NCBI RefSeq assembly: GCF_001598375.1
Contig: NZ_BCYV01000024.1
Location: 1 to 63,053, forward strand
Direction of reading: 5' to 3'
Source of the DNA: Novosphingobium capsulatum NBRC 12533
Lineage (GTDB): Bacteria; Pseudomonadota; Alphaproteobacteria; Sphingomonadales; Sphingomonadaceae
DNA: 63,053 nucleotides
Part shown: positions 16,857 to 25,337 of the stretch, piece by piece
Layout of the letters: each line of letters begins with the position of its first letter
How positions within the stretch are numbered: position 1 is the stretch's first letter
Notes under the pieces: generated by a model
Databases searched by the model: none
Told to the model about the DNA's origin: nothing
What the model saw: the letters and a program-made list of their open reading frames with translations, nothing else
Position numbers and translations under genes: made by a program

Positions 16857-18659
16857 ATGCTGAGCGTGCGCACGCGGCAGGCAACGCGGCTGGTCATCGG
16901 CCTGATCGTGGTCGCCATCACCCTGGCGGCGTTCGTGGTCGCGCAGATCCGCTTTGGCGGCCCGATGCATCACGAAAGCCTGCTGCAGGACGAACTCCTG
17001 GCCGATATCCTGCCGCCACCGTGCTTTGTGGTGGAACCCTATCTGCATACCACGCTGATGCTCGACGAGCCCGCCCGCACCAATGCCGAGATGAAGGCCC
17101 TGGCCGAAGAGGAAGCCCAGTTCAAGGAGCGCCAGGCCTATTGGCAGGCGGCGCCCGTGCCCGATGCAATGCGCGCGCCGGTGCAGGCCGTGCTCGATGC
17201 CGAAGTGGCGTTCTGGAAGACCGTGGACGAGCAGTTCCTGCCCGCGGCACGGCGGGGCGATCTGGCGGCGATGCGGGCAATCCACGCCGGGCCGCTGCGC
17301 CAGGCCTATGCCTTGCAGCACCAGCGCGTCGATGCGCTGGTCACGCTGTCCAACACCAACCGCGCCCGCCTGCTCGAAAGCGGCTATCGCCAGGTCATGG
17401 TCTCGCTGGTCGGCACCGGCCTGCTTGCCGCGCTGGTGCTGGTATTGGTCGTATATGTGGGGCACCTGCTGCGCCAGCGGGTGATCGCTCCGCTGGTCGA
17501 TACTGCCGATGGCATTGTCGATATGGCGCAGGGCGCGCTGGATCGCCCGCTGGCAGGCGCCGAGCGGGTGGACGAGATCGGGCAGATCGTGCGGGCGATG
17601 GACGTGTTCCGCGCCGCGGCACAAACGCGCGAGGCCGATCGGGCGGCGCAGGGCCGGGTGGTCGATGCCCTGGCCCATGGGCTGGACGTGATTGCCGGCA
17701 AGGATCTGGAGCAGCGGATCGATGCGACGTTCCCGCCCGGCTTCGAGGCGCTGCGCACCAACTATAACACTGCAATCGCCGCCATGGCCGAGGCGCTGCG
17801 CGGCGTGCGCGTGGGGGCCAACCGCGTGGCCCGCGCCATCGCCGAAATCCGCGCCGCATCCGAAGACCTGGCCCAGCGCAACGAGGAACAGGCGGCCAGC
17901 CTGGCCACGACGGCAGGCTCGCTCGACAGCGTGACCCGCAGCGTTGGCGAAACCGCGCAGCGCGCCGCCAGCGTGCAGAGCGCGATCGGCGCTGCCCAGG
18001 ACGAGGCGGCTGCCGGTGGCGACGTAGTCACCCGCGCGGTGGCGGCGATGGCGGCGATCGAGGCATCGTCGGCGCGGATCGGCCAGATCATCAGCGTGAT
18101 CGACGGCATCGCCTTTCAGACCAACCTGCTCGCGCTCAACGCGGGGGTGGAGGCAGCCCGCGCCGGAGACGCTGGCAAGGGCTTTGCCGTGGTTGCCTCC
18201 GAAGTGCGCGCGCTGGCGCAGCGCTCTGCCGATGCAGCCCGCGATATCAAGGCCCTGATCGGTGAAAGCACCGAGCAGGTGAGCCACGGCGTGACGCTGG
18301 TGGGCGAGACCGGCGCGCGGCTGGGCGGCATCGTCACGCGGGTGGAAGAGATCGGCGGCCTGGTTTCGGGCATTGCGCAAGCCGCGATCGACCAGGCCGA
18401 CAAGCTGCGCGACGTAAACCGCGCGGTCAGTGACATGGACCGCATGACCCAGCAGAACGCGGCCATGGTCGAACAGTCATCGGCCGCCACCCGCAGCCTG
18501 GCCGAAGAGGCCGAAGCGCTGGCCCGGCTGGTATCCACCTTCCGCACCCGCGACGTGGCCAATCGCCCGGCTCATGTGGCCAGGCCCCAGGACCTGCGCC
18601 GCGCCTCGATGCGCGAGGATGCCCAGCCGGGTCCGCGCCTGGCACTGGCCGCGGGGTAG
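16857..18659 (+). CDS. Methyl-accepting chemotaxis protein
   Basis: A 600-residue chemoreceptor: membrane helix 1 at about 9-29, a periplasmic four-helix-type sensing region to about 178, membrane helix 2 at about 180-205, then HAMP and a cytoplasmic coiled-coil signalling domain. The hairpin tip is recognisable as DGIAFQTNLLALNAGVEAAR followed by GKGFAVVASEVRALAQRSA; GVEAAR replaces the usual AVEAAR. It signals to CheA/CheW. The frame is open 42 codons further upstream. ATG 16857 was chosen because GGAG lies 9 bases before it, while ATG 16842 has no good site. No che genes are in the window. The ligand is unknown. Confidence 0.9.
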   Translation: MLSVRTRQATRLVIGLIVVAITLAAFVVAQIRFGGPMHHESLLQDELLADILPPPCFVVEPYLHTTLMLDEPARTNAEMKALAEEEAQFKERQAYWQAAPVPDAMRAPVQAVLDAEVAFWKTVDEQFLPAARRGDLAAMRAIHAGPLRQAYALQHQRVDALVTLSNTNRARLLESGYRQVMVSLVGTGLLAALVLVLVVYVGHLLRQRVIAPLVDTADGIVDMAQGALDRPLAGAERVDEIGQIVRAMDVFRAAAQTREADRAAQGRVVDALAHGLDVIAGKDLEQRIDATFPPGFEALRTNYNTAIAAMAEALRGVRVGANRVARAIAEIRAASEDLAQRNEEQAASLATTAGSLDSVTRSVGETAQRAASVQSAIGAAQDEAAAGGDVVTRAVAAMAAIEASSARIGQIISVIDGIAFQTNLLALNAGVEAARAGDAGKGFAVVASEVRALAQRSADAARDIKALIGESTEQVSHGVTLVGETGARLGGIVTRVEEIGGLVSGIAQAAIDQADKLRDVNRAVSDMDRMTQQNAAMVEQSSAATRSLAEEAEALARLVSTFRTRDVANRPAHVARPQDLRRASMREDAQPGPRLALAAG

Positions 18660-18902
18660 CCTGCATCCGCCGATGCCTTGGGAGTGCTCTGTATAAAGTT
18701 CGTTGAAGGCCGGGCACATGGCCTCTACAGCTATGGCGCCGGCAATGTTTTTGTCGCTACGGCCGGTCAGGCGTAACGCACCGATCGCCGCAGCAGCGGT
18801 GACACGCGTCATCGCGCGCACGAGGACACGGCAGACACCAGCATTCGCGTGCTGGCTATGTCCGGCACATGTTTCGGGGCCGCCCCTGGACGGGAGAAAG
18901 CC

Positions 18903-19472
18903 GTGTTGTCGAGAGTGCCCTTTCCGGTCCGTTTTCCCATTCCCGCCCCGATCATGGCTTTGGCTGTGGCCTGCGGTCTGGTCCTGGCGCCGGCCCCGGA
19001 GGCCCTGGCCCAGGCAGAGCCCCAGGCTCAGGATAGCCAGGCCCAGACCAGTCAGGCCACGCCGTCGGCCGCTCCCACGGTGGCCGTGCCGCAGGTTGCC
19101 GGGCCGGGGCTACCAACCTTGAGCAATGCCGACGGCAATCTTGCCCAGCGGCTGATCACCGGCAGTCAGGCCACCCGTTGCCGGCCCGGCCGCAGCGCCG
19201 ATGGCGCGATCGTGGTCTGCGGCGGCGCCGAAGCGCGGGAGAAGGAGCGCCTGCCGCTGCGCGACCAGACCGATACCGCGCAATCGACCAATGACGGCCT
19301 GCCGCGTGCACCCAATGTATTTGGCATGGCGCCGTGCAAGGGCAATGGCGCCTGCGTCGGCTTCGGCAGCGTGCCGCCGCCGATGTATTACTTCGATATC
19401 ACTGCCCTGCCGCCGCCGCCGCCCGGATCGGATGCCGATCGCATCGCCAAGGGCGAGATCCGCGCACCCTGA
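18903..19472 (+). CDS. Exported hypothetical protein
   Basis: 189 residues, unrecognised. The GTG start at 18903 is supported by GGGAGAAAG at 18892-18900. It gives an N-terminus with a hydrophobic core (MALAVACGLVLAP) and a cleavage-like ALAQ at about residue 37. The mature part begins with a Gln/Ala-rich stretch and contains four Cys (CRPG, VVCGG, PCKGNGAC) that could form two disulfides. It ends with a Pro-rich YYFDITALPPPPP segment. It is followed by a strong bidirectional terminator, so it is probably monocistronic. The small cysteine-containing secreted form suggests a periplasmic or surface role; no function is proposed. Confidence 0.65.
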   Translation: MLSRVPFPVRFPIPAPIMALAVACGLVLAPAPEALAQAEPQAQDSQAQTSQATPSAAPTVAVPQVAGPGLPTLSNADGNLAQRLITGSQATRCRPGRSADGAIVVCGGAEAREKERLPLRDQTDTAQSTNDGLPRAPNVFGMAPCKGNGACVGFGSVPPPMYYFDITALPPPPPGSDADRIAKGEIRAP

Positions 19473-19494
19473 GCGCTGCTGGTCGCTGGATATG

Positions 19495-19535
19495 AAAAGG
19501 GCCTGGAAAGCGATGCTTTCCAGGCCCTTTTCAGT
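19495..19535. terminator. Strong bidirectional intrinsic terminator
   Basis: A perfect 17-base stem, AAAAGGGCCTGGAAAGC at 19495-19511 pairing with its complement at 19515-19531. The loop is three bases, and A- and T-tracts lie on the outer ends. It separates the convergent exported-protein gene and hom. Confidence 0.9.
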
Positions 19536-19555
19536 TTGTCGGCGGCTTGCGGGCC

Positions 19556-20878
19556 CTACTCGTCGAGGATCGGCAGGACCACGGGCGGCTCGGTCAGGCA
19601 GGGGGAGTCGCACAGCAGGGCCATGGCCCGGCCGATCGCGCTTTCCGGGCCATCGTGCGTCACCATGTGCACCAGCACCGTATCGGCATCGCCGGCAGCC
19701 AGGCCCGGGGTGCCCTTCTGGATCAGGCTTTCGATCGAAACCCCGGCGTCACGCATCGCGGCGGTGATCTCGGCCAGCGCGCCGGGACGGTCTGCCACGT
19801 TGAAGCGGATATAGGCGCTGCCGATGCGATCGCCGGTCTCGGCCGGCGGGGCCTCGCCCAGTTCGGCCACGGGGATGGAGAACGGCGTGCCGATATCGCC
19901 CCGCGCAATGTCGATCAGGTCGGCAACCACGGCGCTGGCGGTCGGTCCGTCGCCGGCCCCGGCACCCTGGAACAGCAGGCGGCCGACAAAGTTGCCTTCG
20001 GCCACCACGGCGTTGGTGGCGCCATCGACATGGGCCAGCGGGTGGTCACGGTGCACCAGGTGCGGCTGCACGCGCTGCACCAGGCGGCGCTGGCCGCTGG
20101 CGTCCACTTCGGTATCGGCCATGCCGATCAGGCGGATGTAATAGCCCAGCACATCGGCCTGGGCGATATCGGCGGCAAGCAGGCGGCGGATGCCGCGCGT
20201 CGTCACGCTCTTGAAATCCATCCGCGTGCCGAACGCCACGCTCGACAGGATCGCCAGCTTGTGCGCGGCATCGATGCCGTCGATGTCGAACGTGGGATCA
20301 GCTTCGGCATAGCCCTTGGCCTGGGCTTCGGCGAGCACGTCGGCAAAGTCGCGGCCGGTATCCTCCATGGTCGAGAGGATATAGTTGCAGGTGCCGTTGA
20401 GGATGCCATAGACGCGCTTGATATCGTTGGCGGCCATGCCTTCCTTGAGGCTCTTGATCACCGGGATGCCGCCGGCCACGGCCGCCTCGAACTTGAGCGC
20501 GGCATCGGCCTTTTCGGCCAGCGCGGCCAGTTCCAGGCCATGGTGGGCGATCATCGCCTTGTTGGCGGTGACCAAGTCCTTGCCGGCAGCCAGCGTATTG
20601 CGCGCCAGGGTCAGCGCCGGGCCGTCAGACCCGCCGACCAGTTCGACCACCACGTCCACGTCGGGCCGGGCGGCCATCGCGGTCATGTCGTCTTCCCAGG
20701 CATAGCGCGACAGGTCCACGCCGCGGTCCTTGCTGCGATCGCGGGCGGCCACGGCCACGATCTCGATCCGCCGCTCGGCCCGGCGGGCGATGAGGTCGGC
20801 ATTGGTTTCGATCAGCCGGATCACGCCACCGCCAACGGTGCCCAGGCCGGCGAGCGCGATGCGCAAGGGTTCGCTCAT
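19556..20878 (-). CDS. hom: Homoserine dehydrogenase
   Basis: NAD(P)-dependent reduction of aspartate semialdehyde to homoserine, the branch point to threonine and methionine. The 440-residue protein has the nucleotide-binding GLGTVGGGV at 10-18, the catalytic core with the NGTCNYIL motif and the FDIDGIDAAHKLAIL stretch, and a C-terminal ACT domain beginning about residue 350 (RFNVADRPGALAEIT) for threonine feedback. The frame extends 19 codons upstream, but ATG 20878 with GGAAG before it gives the family N-terminus MSEPLRIALAGLG. A hairpin (20907-20933) lies in its leader. Confidence 0.96.
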   Translation of the reverse strand: MSEPLRIALAGLGTVGGGVIRLIETNADLIARRAERRIEIVAVAARDRSKDRGVDLSRYAWEDDMTAMAARPDVDVVVELVGGSDGPALTLARNTLAAGKDLVTANKAMIAHHGLELAALAEKADAALKFEAAVAGGIPVIKSLKEGMAANDIKRVYGILNGTCNYILSTMEDTGRDFADVLAEAQAKGYAEADPTFDIDGIDAAHKLAILSSVAFGTRMDFKSVTTRGIRRLLAADIAQADVLGYYIRLIGMADTEVDASGQRRLVQRVQPHLVHRDHPLAHVDGATNAVVAEGNFVGRLLFQGAGAGDGPTASAVVADLIDIARGDIGTPFSIPVAELGEAPPAETGDRIGSAYIRFNVADRPGALAEITAAMRDAGVSIESLIQKGTPGLAAGDADTVLVHMVTHDGPESAIGRAMALLCDSPCLTEPPVVLPILDE

Positions 20879-20906
20879 GGTCTTCCCACTTCTCGTCTTG
20901 TTCTCT

Positions 20907-20933
20907 GGCCGGTGCCCTAGTTCAGCACCGGCC
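20907..20933 (-). other. Hairpin in the hom leader
   Basis: GGCCGGTGC and GCACCGGCC form a perfect 9-base stem with a 9-base loop, ending 29 bases before the hom start. No T-tract follows on the minus strand, so it is not a standard terminator for the upstream gene. It could stabilise the transcript end or affect hom expression; no leader peptide was found. Confidence 0.35.
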
Positions 20934-20959
20934 AAAAGGCCAGCATCAGTGCGCAGTTC

Positions 20960-21826
20960 TCAGTGCGGCGGGCGATTGCGCGTGCAGGGGCCCAGCTCGC
21001 GGATCACCTGGGCATAGTCCTCGCTGGCGATCTGGCGATCGTCGGCCGTGCCGCTGATCACGCTGCGGGGCGGCAGCTCGGGCGGCAGGGCGCAGGCCAG
21101 GCGATACCATGCCAGGGTTTCGGGCTGGGGCGGCTTGGCCGATTGGTCGACGATCTCGGAGAAGCTCACGCCCCAGGTGGTTCGTTCGCCGGGGCGGCGC
21201 AGGATCGAGAGCGAGGCAGGCTTGCCATCGGGGGTGGAGAGGAACACCTGTGTTTCGCCCTCGCCGGTCAGGTTGCCCGGCACGTGCATGGTCTCGCGCA
21301 CCCCGGTGATCACCGGCGGCTGGCCGTGGTTGACCAGTTCGGTCAGGATCGGGCGCAGCCGCGCTTCCAGCTCGGGCGTCCAGGGCAGCATCGCATCGGG
21401 CGACACCAGCTTGAGCTCGCCCGGACGGCCGTTGACCGGATCGGCCAGCAGCAGCACCGGCATCTTGCGCAGTTTGGGCACCTTGCCCCGCGCATCGAGC
21501 GGCACGTCGGCCAGGAAGCTGAGCGTATCGGCAATGTCGGGGCCGACCAGCAGGGCGGTGGTGCGCGCCTCTATATAGAGGCGCACCTTGCCCGGCGCGA
21601 CATCGGCAGACAGTGCCGGATTGATTTTGGAAACCGCGGTGATTTCTGCCTTGGCCACGATGTGCGCGGGCAGGGCAAGGTCGACAAGATCGGCATAGGT
21701 CAGCGCCGGAGCGTCAAGAGTGCGAATCATGGGCGGCGCCGATTGTGCGTGCAGGGGCGCCGAAATGCTTGCAAACACCAGCATGCCAGCGACAAAATTT
21801 CGCATCGGATGCGCGGATTTGGGCAT
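20960..21826 (-). CDS. Exported hypothetical protein upstream of hom
   Basis: 288 residues, function unrecognised. A textbook ribosome site AAGGAGGAAT directly before ATG 21826 fixes the start. The N-terminus has a signal peptide (hydrophobic core MLVFASIS, cleavage near HAQSA at about 28-30). The mature protein is mixed alpha/beta with AKAEITAVSKI, RLYIEARTTALLVG and an RRPGERTTWGVSFSEIVD strand, and ends in a short tail containing two Cys. It is co-directional with hom, 81 bases upstream, so the two may be co-transcribed. No catalytic motif is visible. Confidence 0.75.
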   Translation of the reverse strand: MPKSAHPMRNFVAGMLVFASISAPLHAQSAPPMIRTLDAPALTYADLVDLALPAHIVAKAEITAVSKINPALSADVAPGKVRLYIEARTTALLVGPDIADTLSFLADVPLDARGKVPKLRKMPVLLLADPVNGRPGELKLVSPDAMLPWTPELEARLRPILTELVNHGQPPVITGVRETMHVPGNLTGEGETQVFLSTPDGKPASLSILRRPGERTTWGVSFSEIVDQSAKPPQPETLAWYRLACALPPELPPRSVISGTADDRQIASEDYAQVIRELGPCTRNRPPH

Positions 21827-22180
21827 ATTCCTCCTTCCGTGCGGCGCAGCGCCGCAAAATTGCTAAGATTTCCTTGCGATTGCGGGACGCATCGCTGAAT
21901 CATGGCTTAACCGATAAAGCATTTGCGCCCTTATAGGTTCGGCGTTAAAGCTCCCGATCGTTCGGGCAAACAAAAAACCAAGTCCGAACCATGCCGCCGC
22001 CGGGCCCTCTGCGTCCGATGTCGGCGGTCCGGGTTGTTCGGCAGGGTGGAATGAAATCGCTGGATTGTCTCGTCGGCCGGAACGGTGATTCCGGGCGTCG
22101 GTCCTTTTCGGGCGCGATTGGCGTTGTCCTGTGGGCGATGTGTCGGGCTTGGCTAGGACGTTCAGGAGTAATGGAGCTGA
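21827..22180. other. Divergent intergenic region, no gene seen
   Basis: 354 bases between the exported-protein gene and the tonB-exb cluster. The left part is relatively AT-rich (around 21850-21990) and is likely to hold promoters in both directions. AGGAG at 22164-22168 precedes the tonB-like start. No ORF, tRNA or clear operator was found. Confidence 0.5.
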
Positions 22181-22843
22181 ATGGCATACGCTGACCAACA
22201 GATGAGCGGTAACAAGATCACCGCGCTCATCATCGTTGCTGTTCTTCATGTCGTCGTGGGGTATGCGCTGGTCACCGGCCTTGCCTACTCGGCGTTCAAG
22301 AAGATCAAGGACGTGACCACCGCGGTCAAGATCGAAGAGGAAAAGCCGAAGGAGCCGCCACCGCCGCCCCCGAAGCAGCCTGATCAACCGCCGCCACCGA
22401 TCGTTGCGCCGCCGCCGCCGATCAACCTGAATCTGGCTCCTCCGCCGATTCAGGCTGTGACGACGCCGCCGCCGGTCGCACCGCCGCCGACTCCGGTCGT
22501 GCTGCCTCCGGCTCCGCCGGCTCCCCCGGCCCCGCCGCCGCCGCCGCCGCCGGTTCCCGGCACGCCGCGTGGCAACCCGGGTGACTGGGTGACGTCGAAC
22601 GACTACCCCTCGCGCGCACTGCGTGAAGGCGCCGAAGGGACGACCGGCTTCCGTCTGGAATATGACGCCAGCGGCCGGCCAACCAACTGCTCGGTTACGC
22701 GCTCTTCGGGCAACCAAGAGTTGGACGCTGCAACGTGCCAGAACCTGATGCGCCGTGCGCGCTTCAAGCCCGGCACCCAGAACGGCCAGCCGGTCGGCAG
22801 CACGTACAGCAGTTCGGTGCGTTGGCAGATCCCGAAGGATTGA
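22181..22843 (+). CDS. tonB: TonB-family energy transducer, second copy
   Basis: A 220-residue transducer for TonB-dependent transport. It has a short cytoplasmic tail, a membrane helix at about 13-36 (ALIIVAVLHVVVGYALVTGL), a KIEEEKPKEPPPPPP spacer rich in Pro and Val, and a C-terminal TonB domain from about 135. That domain contains NDYPSRALREGAEGTTGFRLEYDASGR, CSVTRSSGN, and closes in RRARFKPGTQNGQPVG. It heads a tonB-exbB-exbD-exbD operon. Start ATG 22181 is taken from the frame; GGAG lies close upstream and ATG 22202 is an alternative. Confidence 0.92.
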   Translation: MAYADQQMSGNKITALIIVAVLHVVVGYALVTGLAYSAFKKIKDVTTAVKIEEEKPKEPPPPPPKQPDQPPPPIVAPPPPINLNLAPPPIQAVTTPPPVAPPPTPVVLPPAPPAPPAPPPPPPPVPGTPRGNPGDWVTSNDYPSRALREGAEGTTGFRLEYDASGRPTNCSVTRSSGNQELDAATCQNLMRRARFKPGTQNGQPVGSTYSSSVRWQIPKD

Positions 22844-22927
22844 TGATCTCCATCACCCCTTCGGATATGCCATCGTCCATGCGCAGCCTTTTGCACTTGC
22901 TATCGAATTCTTGAGAGGAAGACCCGA

Positions 22928-23689
22928 ATGTTTATCCAGACGCTTGCCGCTGCTGCGGCCAATGCCGCGCCGCAGAACAAGTTCGGCTTCGTTGAAGCCC
23001 TGCAGGCTGGCGGTTTCATTTCGTACGCCACGGTGACCATCCTGGGCATCATGTCGTTCGGCTCGTTCTTCATCCTGTTCACCAAGTACTTCGAACAGGC
23101 GAAGATCCTTGGCCAGTACAAGGCGCTCGCCAACTTCTGGCGCGCCCCCACCCTGCGCGAAGGCGCTGCCAAGCTGGACAAGAACAGCGCATGGCGCCAG
23201 CTCGTCGACGACGGCATCGCCGCTGAAGACCAGCACGCCAAGATGACCGACTCCCTGGAAGCCCATGACTGGCTGCACGGTTCGCTCGCTCGCTCGGAAG
23301 CTTCGATCAACGCTCGCCTCGCTGGCGGCCTGCCCTTCCTCGCCACCGTGGGCGCCACCGCGCCGTTCATCGGTCTGTTCGGTACCGTGGTCGGCATCTA
23401 CCGCGCTCTGATCGCCATCGGCCTTGCCGGTTCGGCCTCGATCGACAAGGTCGCGGGTCCGGTCGGTGAAGCTCTGATCATGACCGCGCTGGGTCTGCTC
23501 GTCGCCGTGCCGGCCGTGCTTGCCTACAACTGGCTGCAGTCGCGCAACAAGAAGATCGCCGAGCTGCTCCAGGGCTTCTCGACCGACGTTCTTGCCAACA
23601 TCACCTCGAAGGGCGCCGTGAAGCCCGCCGTTGGTCCGGCTCCGGCCGCCAAGCCGGCTGCCCCGGTTGCTGCTCCGGTCAAGAAGTAA
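22928..23689 (+). CDS. exbB: ExbB/TolQ/MotA-family proton channel
   Basis: Forms the inner-membrane proton channel that energises TonB. The 253-residue protein has three membrane segments at about 32-52, 130-160 and 180-200. The central helices contain LPFLATVGATAPFIGLFGTVVGIY and GPVGEALIMTALGLLVAVPAVLAYN, the conserved ExbB signatures. The C-terminal 25 residues are Ala/Pro/Lys-rich (AAKPAAPVAAPVKK), longer than in enteric ExbB. AGAGGAAG precedes ATG 22928. It lies between tonB and two exbD genes. Confidence 0.94.
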   Translation: MFIQTLAAAAANAAPQNKFGFVEALQAGGFISYATVTILGIMSFGSFFILFTKYFEQAKILGQYKALANFWRAPTLREGAAKLDKNSAWRQLVDDGIAAEDQHAKMTDSLEAHDWLHGSLARSEASINARLAGGLPFLATVGATAPFIGLFGTVVGIYRALIAIGLAGSASIDKVAGPVGEALIMTALGLLVAVPAVLAYNWLQSRNKKIAELLQGFSTDVLANITSKGAVKPAVGPAPAAKPAAPVAAPVKK

Positions 23690-23819
23690 GCTGTCACCCC
23701 AAGGCCGGCAGCAATCCTGTCGCCGGCCTTGTCCGCAGAACGCGGGTCATGGCCAGGGCGGCCCTTTCAAGCCCACACCCTGGCCCCTCCCGCGGCTTCA
23801 ATCGGATAGGATGTAACCA

Positions 23820-24350
23820 ATGGCAATGTCTGTAGGCGGCGCTGGCGGAGAAGAACGCCCGATGTCGGACATCAACACCACGCCGCTCGTGGACGTGATG
23901 CTGGTGCTGCTGATCATCTTCCTCATCGCGGTGCCGGTCGCGATCCAGACCATCGAAAAGCTCAAGGTTCCCGTCCTTGCCTCGGAAGAAACCCAGGACA
24001 AGGTGGAAAACCTGCTTCTCGCTGTTGTGGCGACCGACGCGAATGGCCGTAGCCCGCGCGAACCGGGCTATCAGGGCTCTTCTCGCAACGGCGAATGCCG
24101 CGTCTATTTCAACAACGTGACTCCGGTGGACAACACCGAGCTGTACAAGCAGGCTTTCGATCGTCTCGACGCGATCGTGAAGCGTGAAGGCGGCGCGGCC
24201 AACATGGACCCGGAAAAGATCCCCGAAGTGCACATCCGTGGCGACGTCAATGTTCCGTGGAAGTGTGTCGCCGGTGCGATCTACAACGTGCAGGCTGCGG
24301 GCTATCCCAAGGTCGGCTTCATCTCCACCCCGGTCGATCCCAACGGCTAA
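23820..24350 (+). CDS. exbD: ExbD-family protein, long form
   Basis: Partner of ExbB. The 176-residue protein has a cytoplasmic tail (MSDINTTPLVDV), one membrane helix with the essential Asp in TTPLVDVMLVLLIIF (about 20-43), and a periplasmic domain. It is longer than typical ExbD (about 140) because of an insert around residues 70-95 (SPREPGYQGSSRNGECRVYF). Two Cys occur, one in GECRVYF and one in PWKCVAGAI, and could form a disulfide. The KVGFIST C-terminus matches the family. Cotranscribed with the shorter exbD 64 bases downstream. Confidence 0.92.
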   Translation: MAMSVGGAGGEERPMSDINTTPLVDVMLVLLIIFLIAVPVAIQTIEKLKVPVLASEETQDKVENLLLAVVATDANGRSPREPGYQGSSRNGECRVYFNNVTPVDNTELYKQAFDRLDAIVKREGGAANMDPEKIPEVHIRGDVNVPWKCVAGAIYNVQAAGYPKVGFISTPVDPNG

Positions 24351-24414
24351 CGCCTGACGGACACCGTCCGGGGCGTGTCCTTCGGGGCACGCACGGCGAA
24401 CAGGAGTAAAACCC

Positions 24415-24855
24415 ATGGCAATGAGCGGCGGCAAGGACGATGGCGCGCCGATGATGGAAATGAACACGACGCCGTTGATCGACGTCATGCTCGTGCTCCT
24501 CATCATGTTCATCATTACCATCCCCGTGGCCACGCACTCGGTCAACGTGAACCTGCCGCAGGCGACCCCGCCTACGAACATGCCTCACGTTGACCCGGTG
24601 AAGAACAAGCTGATCCTGACGCAGACCGGTCAGATCCTCTGGAATGGCTCGACCATTACCGAAGGCAACCTGATCTCGCTGCTGCAGGCGACCAAGGCGA
24701 TGAATCCGGAACCGGAACTGCAGTTCCAGCCGGAAGCCTATGCCAGCTATGAAACGGCCAACCGACTGCTGAAGGACATCACCGAATCGAAGGTGACCAA
24801 GTTCGGCTTCGTCGGGAACGAAAACTACGCCACCTTCGGCAAGGCGGCGCAGTAA
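24415..24855 (+). CDS. exbD: ExbD-family protein, short form
   Basis: The 146-residue second ExbD of the cluster. The membrane helix with Asp in NTTPLIDVMLVLLIMF lies at about 17-42, followed by the periplasmic region PVATHSVNVNLPQA and a C-terminal VTKFGFVGNENY. CAGGAGTAAA precedes ATG 24415. Two non-identical ExbD proteins next to one ExbB suggest a heteromeric motor complex, as found in other alphaproteobacteria and Xanthomonas. A terminator follows. Confidence 0.93.
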   Translation: MAMSGGKDDGAPMMEMNTTPLIDVMLVLLIMFIITIPVATHSVNVNLPQATPPTNMPHVDPVKNKLILTQTGQILWNGSTITEGNLISLLQATKAMNPEPELQFQPEAYASYETANRLLKDITESKVTKFGFVGNENYATFGKAAQ

Positions 24856-24902
24856 GCCCTAACCGGCCCGTTTCCTCCGGCTGCCACGCCGGAAACCAGA
24901 TC

Positions 24903-24932
24903 AAGGGGCGGAGTGATCCGCCCCTTTTTCTT
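24903..24932 (+). terminator. Intrinsic terminator of the exb operon
   Basis: AAGGGGCGGA (24903-24912) pairs with TCCGCCCCTT (24917-24926) around a GTGA loop, followed by TTTCTTT. It may also serve the convergent arsC-like gene on the other strand. Confidence 0.85.
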
Positions 24933-24969
24933 TGCCCGCGCCCCAGGCGGCCCGCCGGCGTTACGCCGG

Positions 24970-25311
24970 TCAGAGGATTTCGAACACTTTCTCCTTGGGC
25001 CGACACAGGCGCACGCCCTTGTCGGTTTCCACCAGCGGGCGTTCGATCAGCTTGGGCTCCGCCACCATCGCAGCCAGCACCGTGGCGTCATCTGCCTGGG
25101 GCAGGCCGCGCTCGGCCGCGTCGGTGCCGTTGAGGCGCAGGCCCTGTTGCGGGGTGATGCCGGCATCGCGATAGAGCTGCGTCAGCTTGTCCGCGCTCGG
25201 CGGGGTCTTGAGATATTCGATCACCGTCACCTGCGCGCCGGCCTCGTGAAGCAGGGCCAGCGTATTGCGCGAAGTGCCGCAGGCGGGATTGTGCCAGATC
25301 GTGGCATGCAT
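24970..25311 (-). CDS. arsC: ArsC-family glutaredoxin-dependent arsenate reductase-like protein
   Basis: A 113-residue thioredoxin-fold protein. The start shows HNPACGTSRNTL, with the catalytic Cys at residue 11 in the ArsC context. The C-terminal GVRLCRPKEKVFEIL is the conserved ArsC end, and the central KLIERPLVETDKG carries the substrate-binding Arg. AAGGAG precedes ATG 25311. In the ars pathway it reduces arsenate to arsenite with glutaredoxin. No arsB, arsR or acr3 gene is near, so another function (YffB/Spx-like) is possible. Confidence 0.88.
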   Translation of the reverse strand: MHATIWHNPACGTSRNTLALLHEAGAQVTVIEYLKTPPSADKLTQLYRDAGITPQQGLRLNGTDAAERGLPQADDATVLAAMVAEPKLIERPLVETDKGVRLCRPKEKVFEIL

Positions 25312-25337
25312 GGTCGTTCTCCTTAATGCGGAAAGGG

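Noticed and set aside
20879..20959. A threonine/methionine attenuator or riboswitch before hom
   Set aside because: Only one hairpin is present, without a leader peptide rich in Thr/Ile/Met codons or a riboswitch-like conserved core.
24970..25311. A functional arsenic-resistance operon
   Set aside because: Only the arsC-like gene is present; no arsenite pump, ArsR or operator is near.
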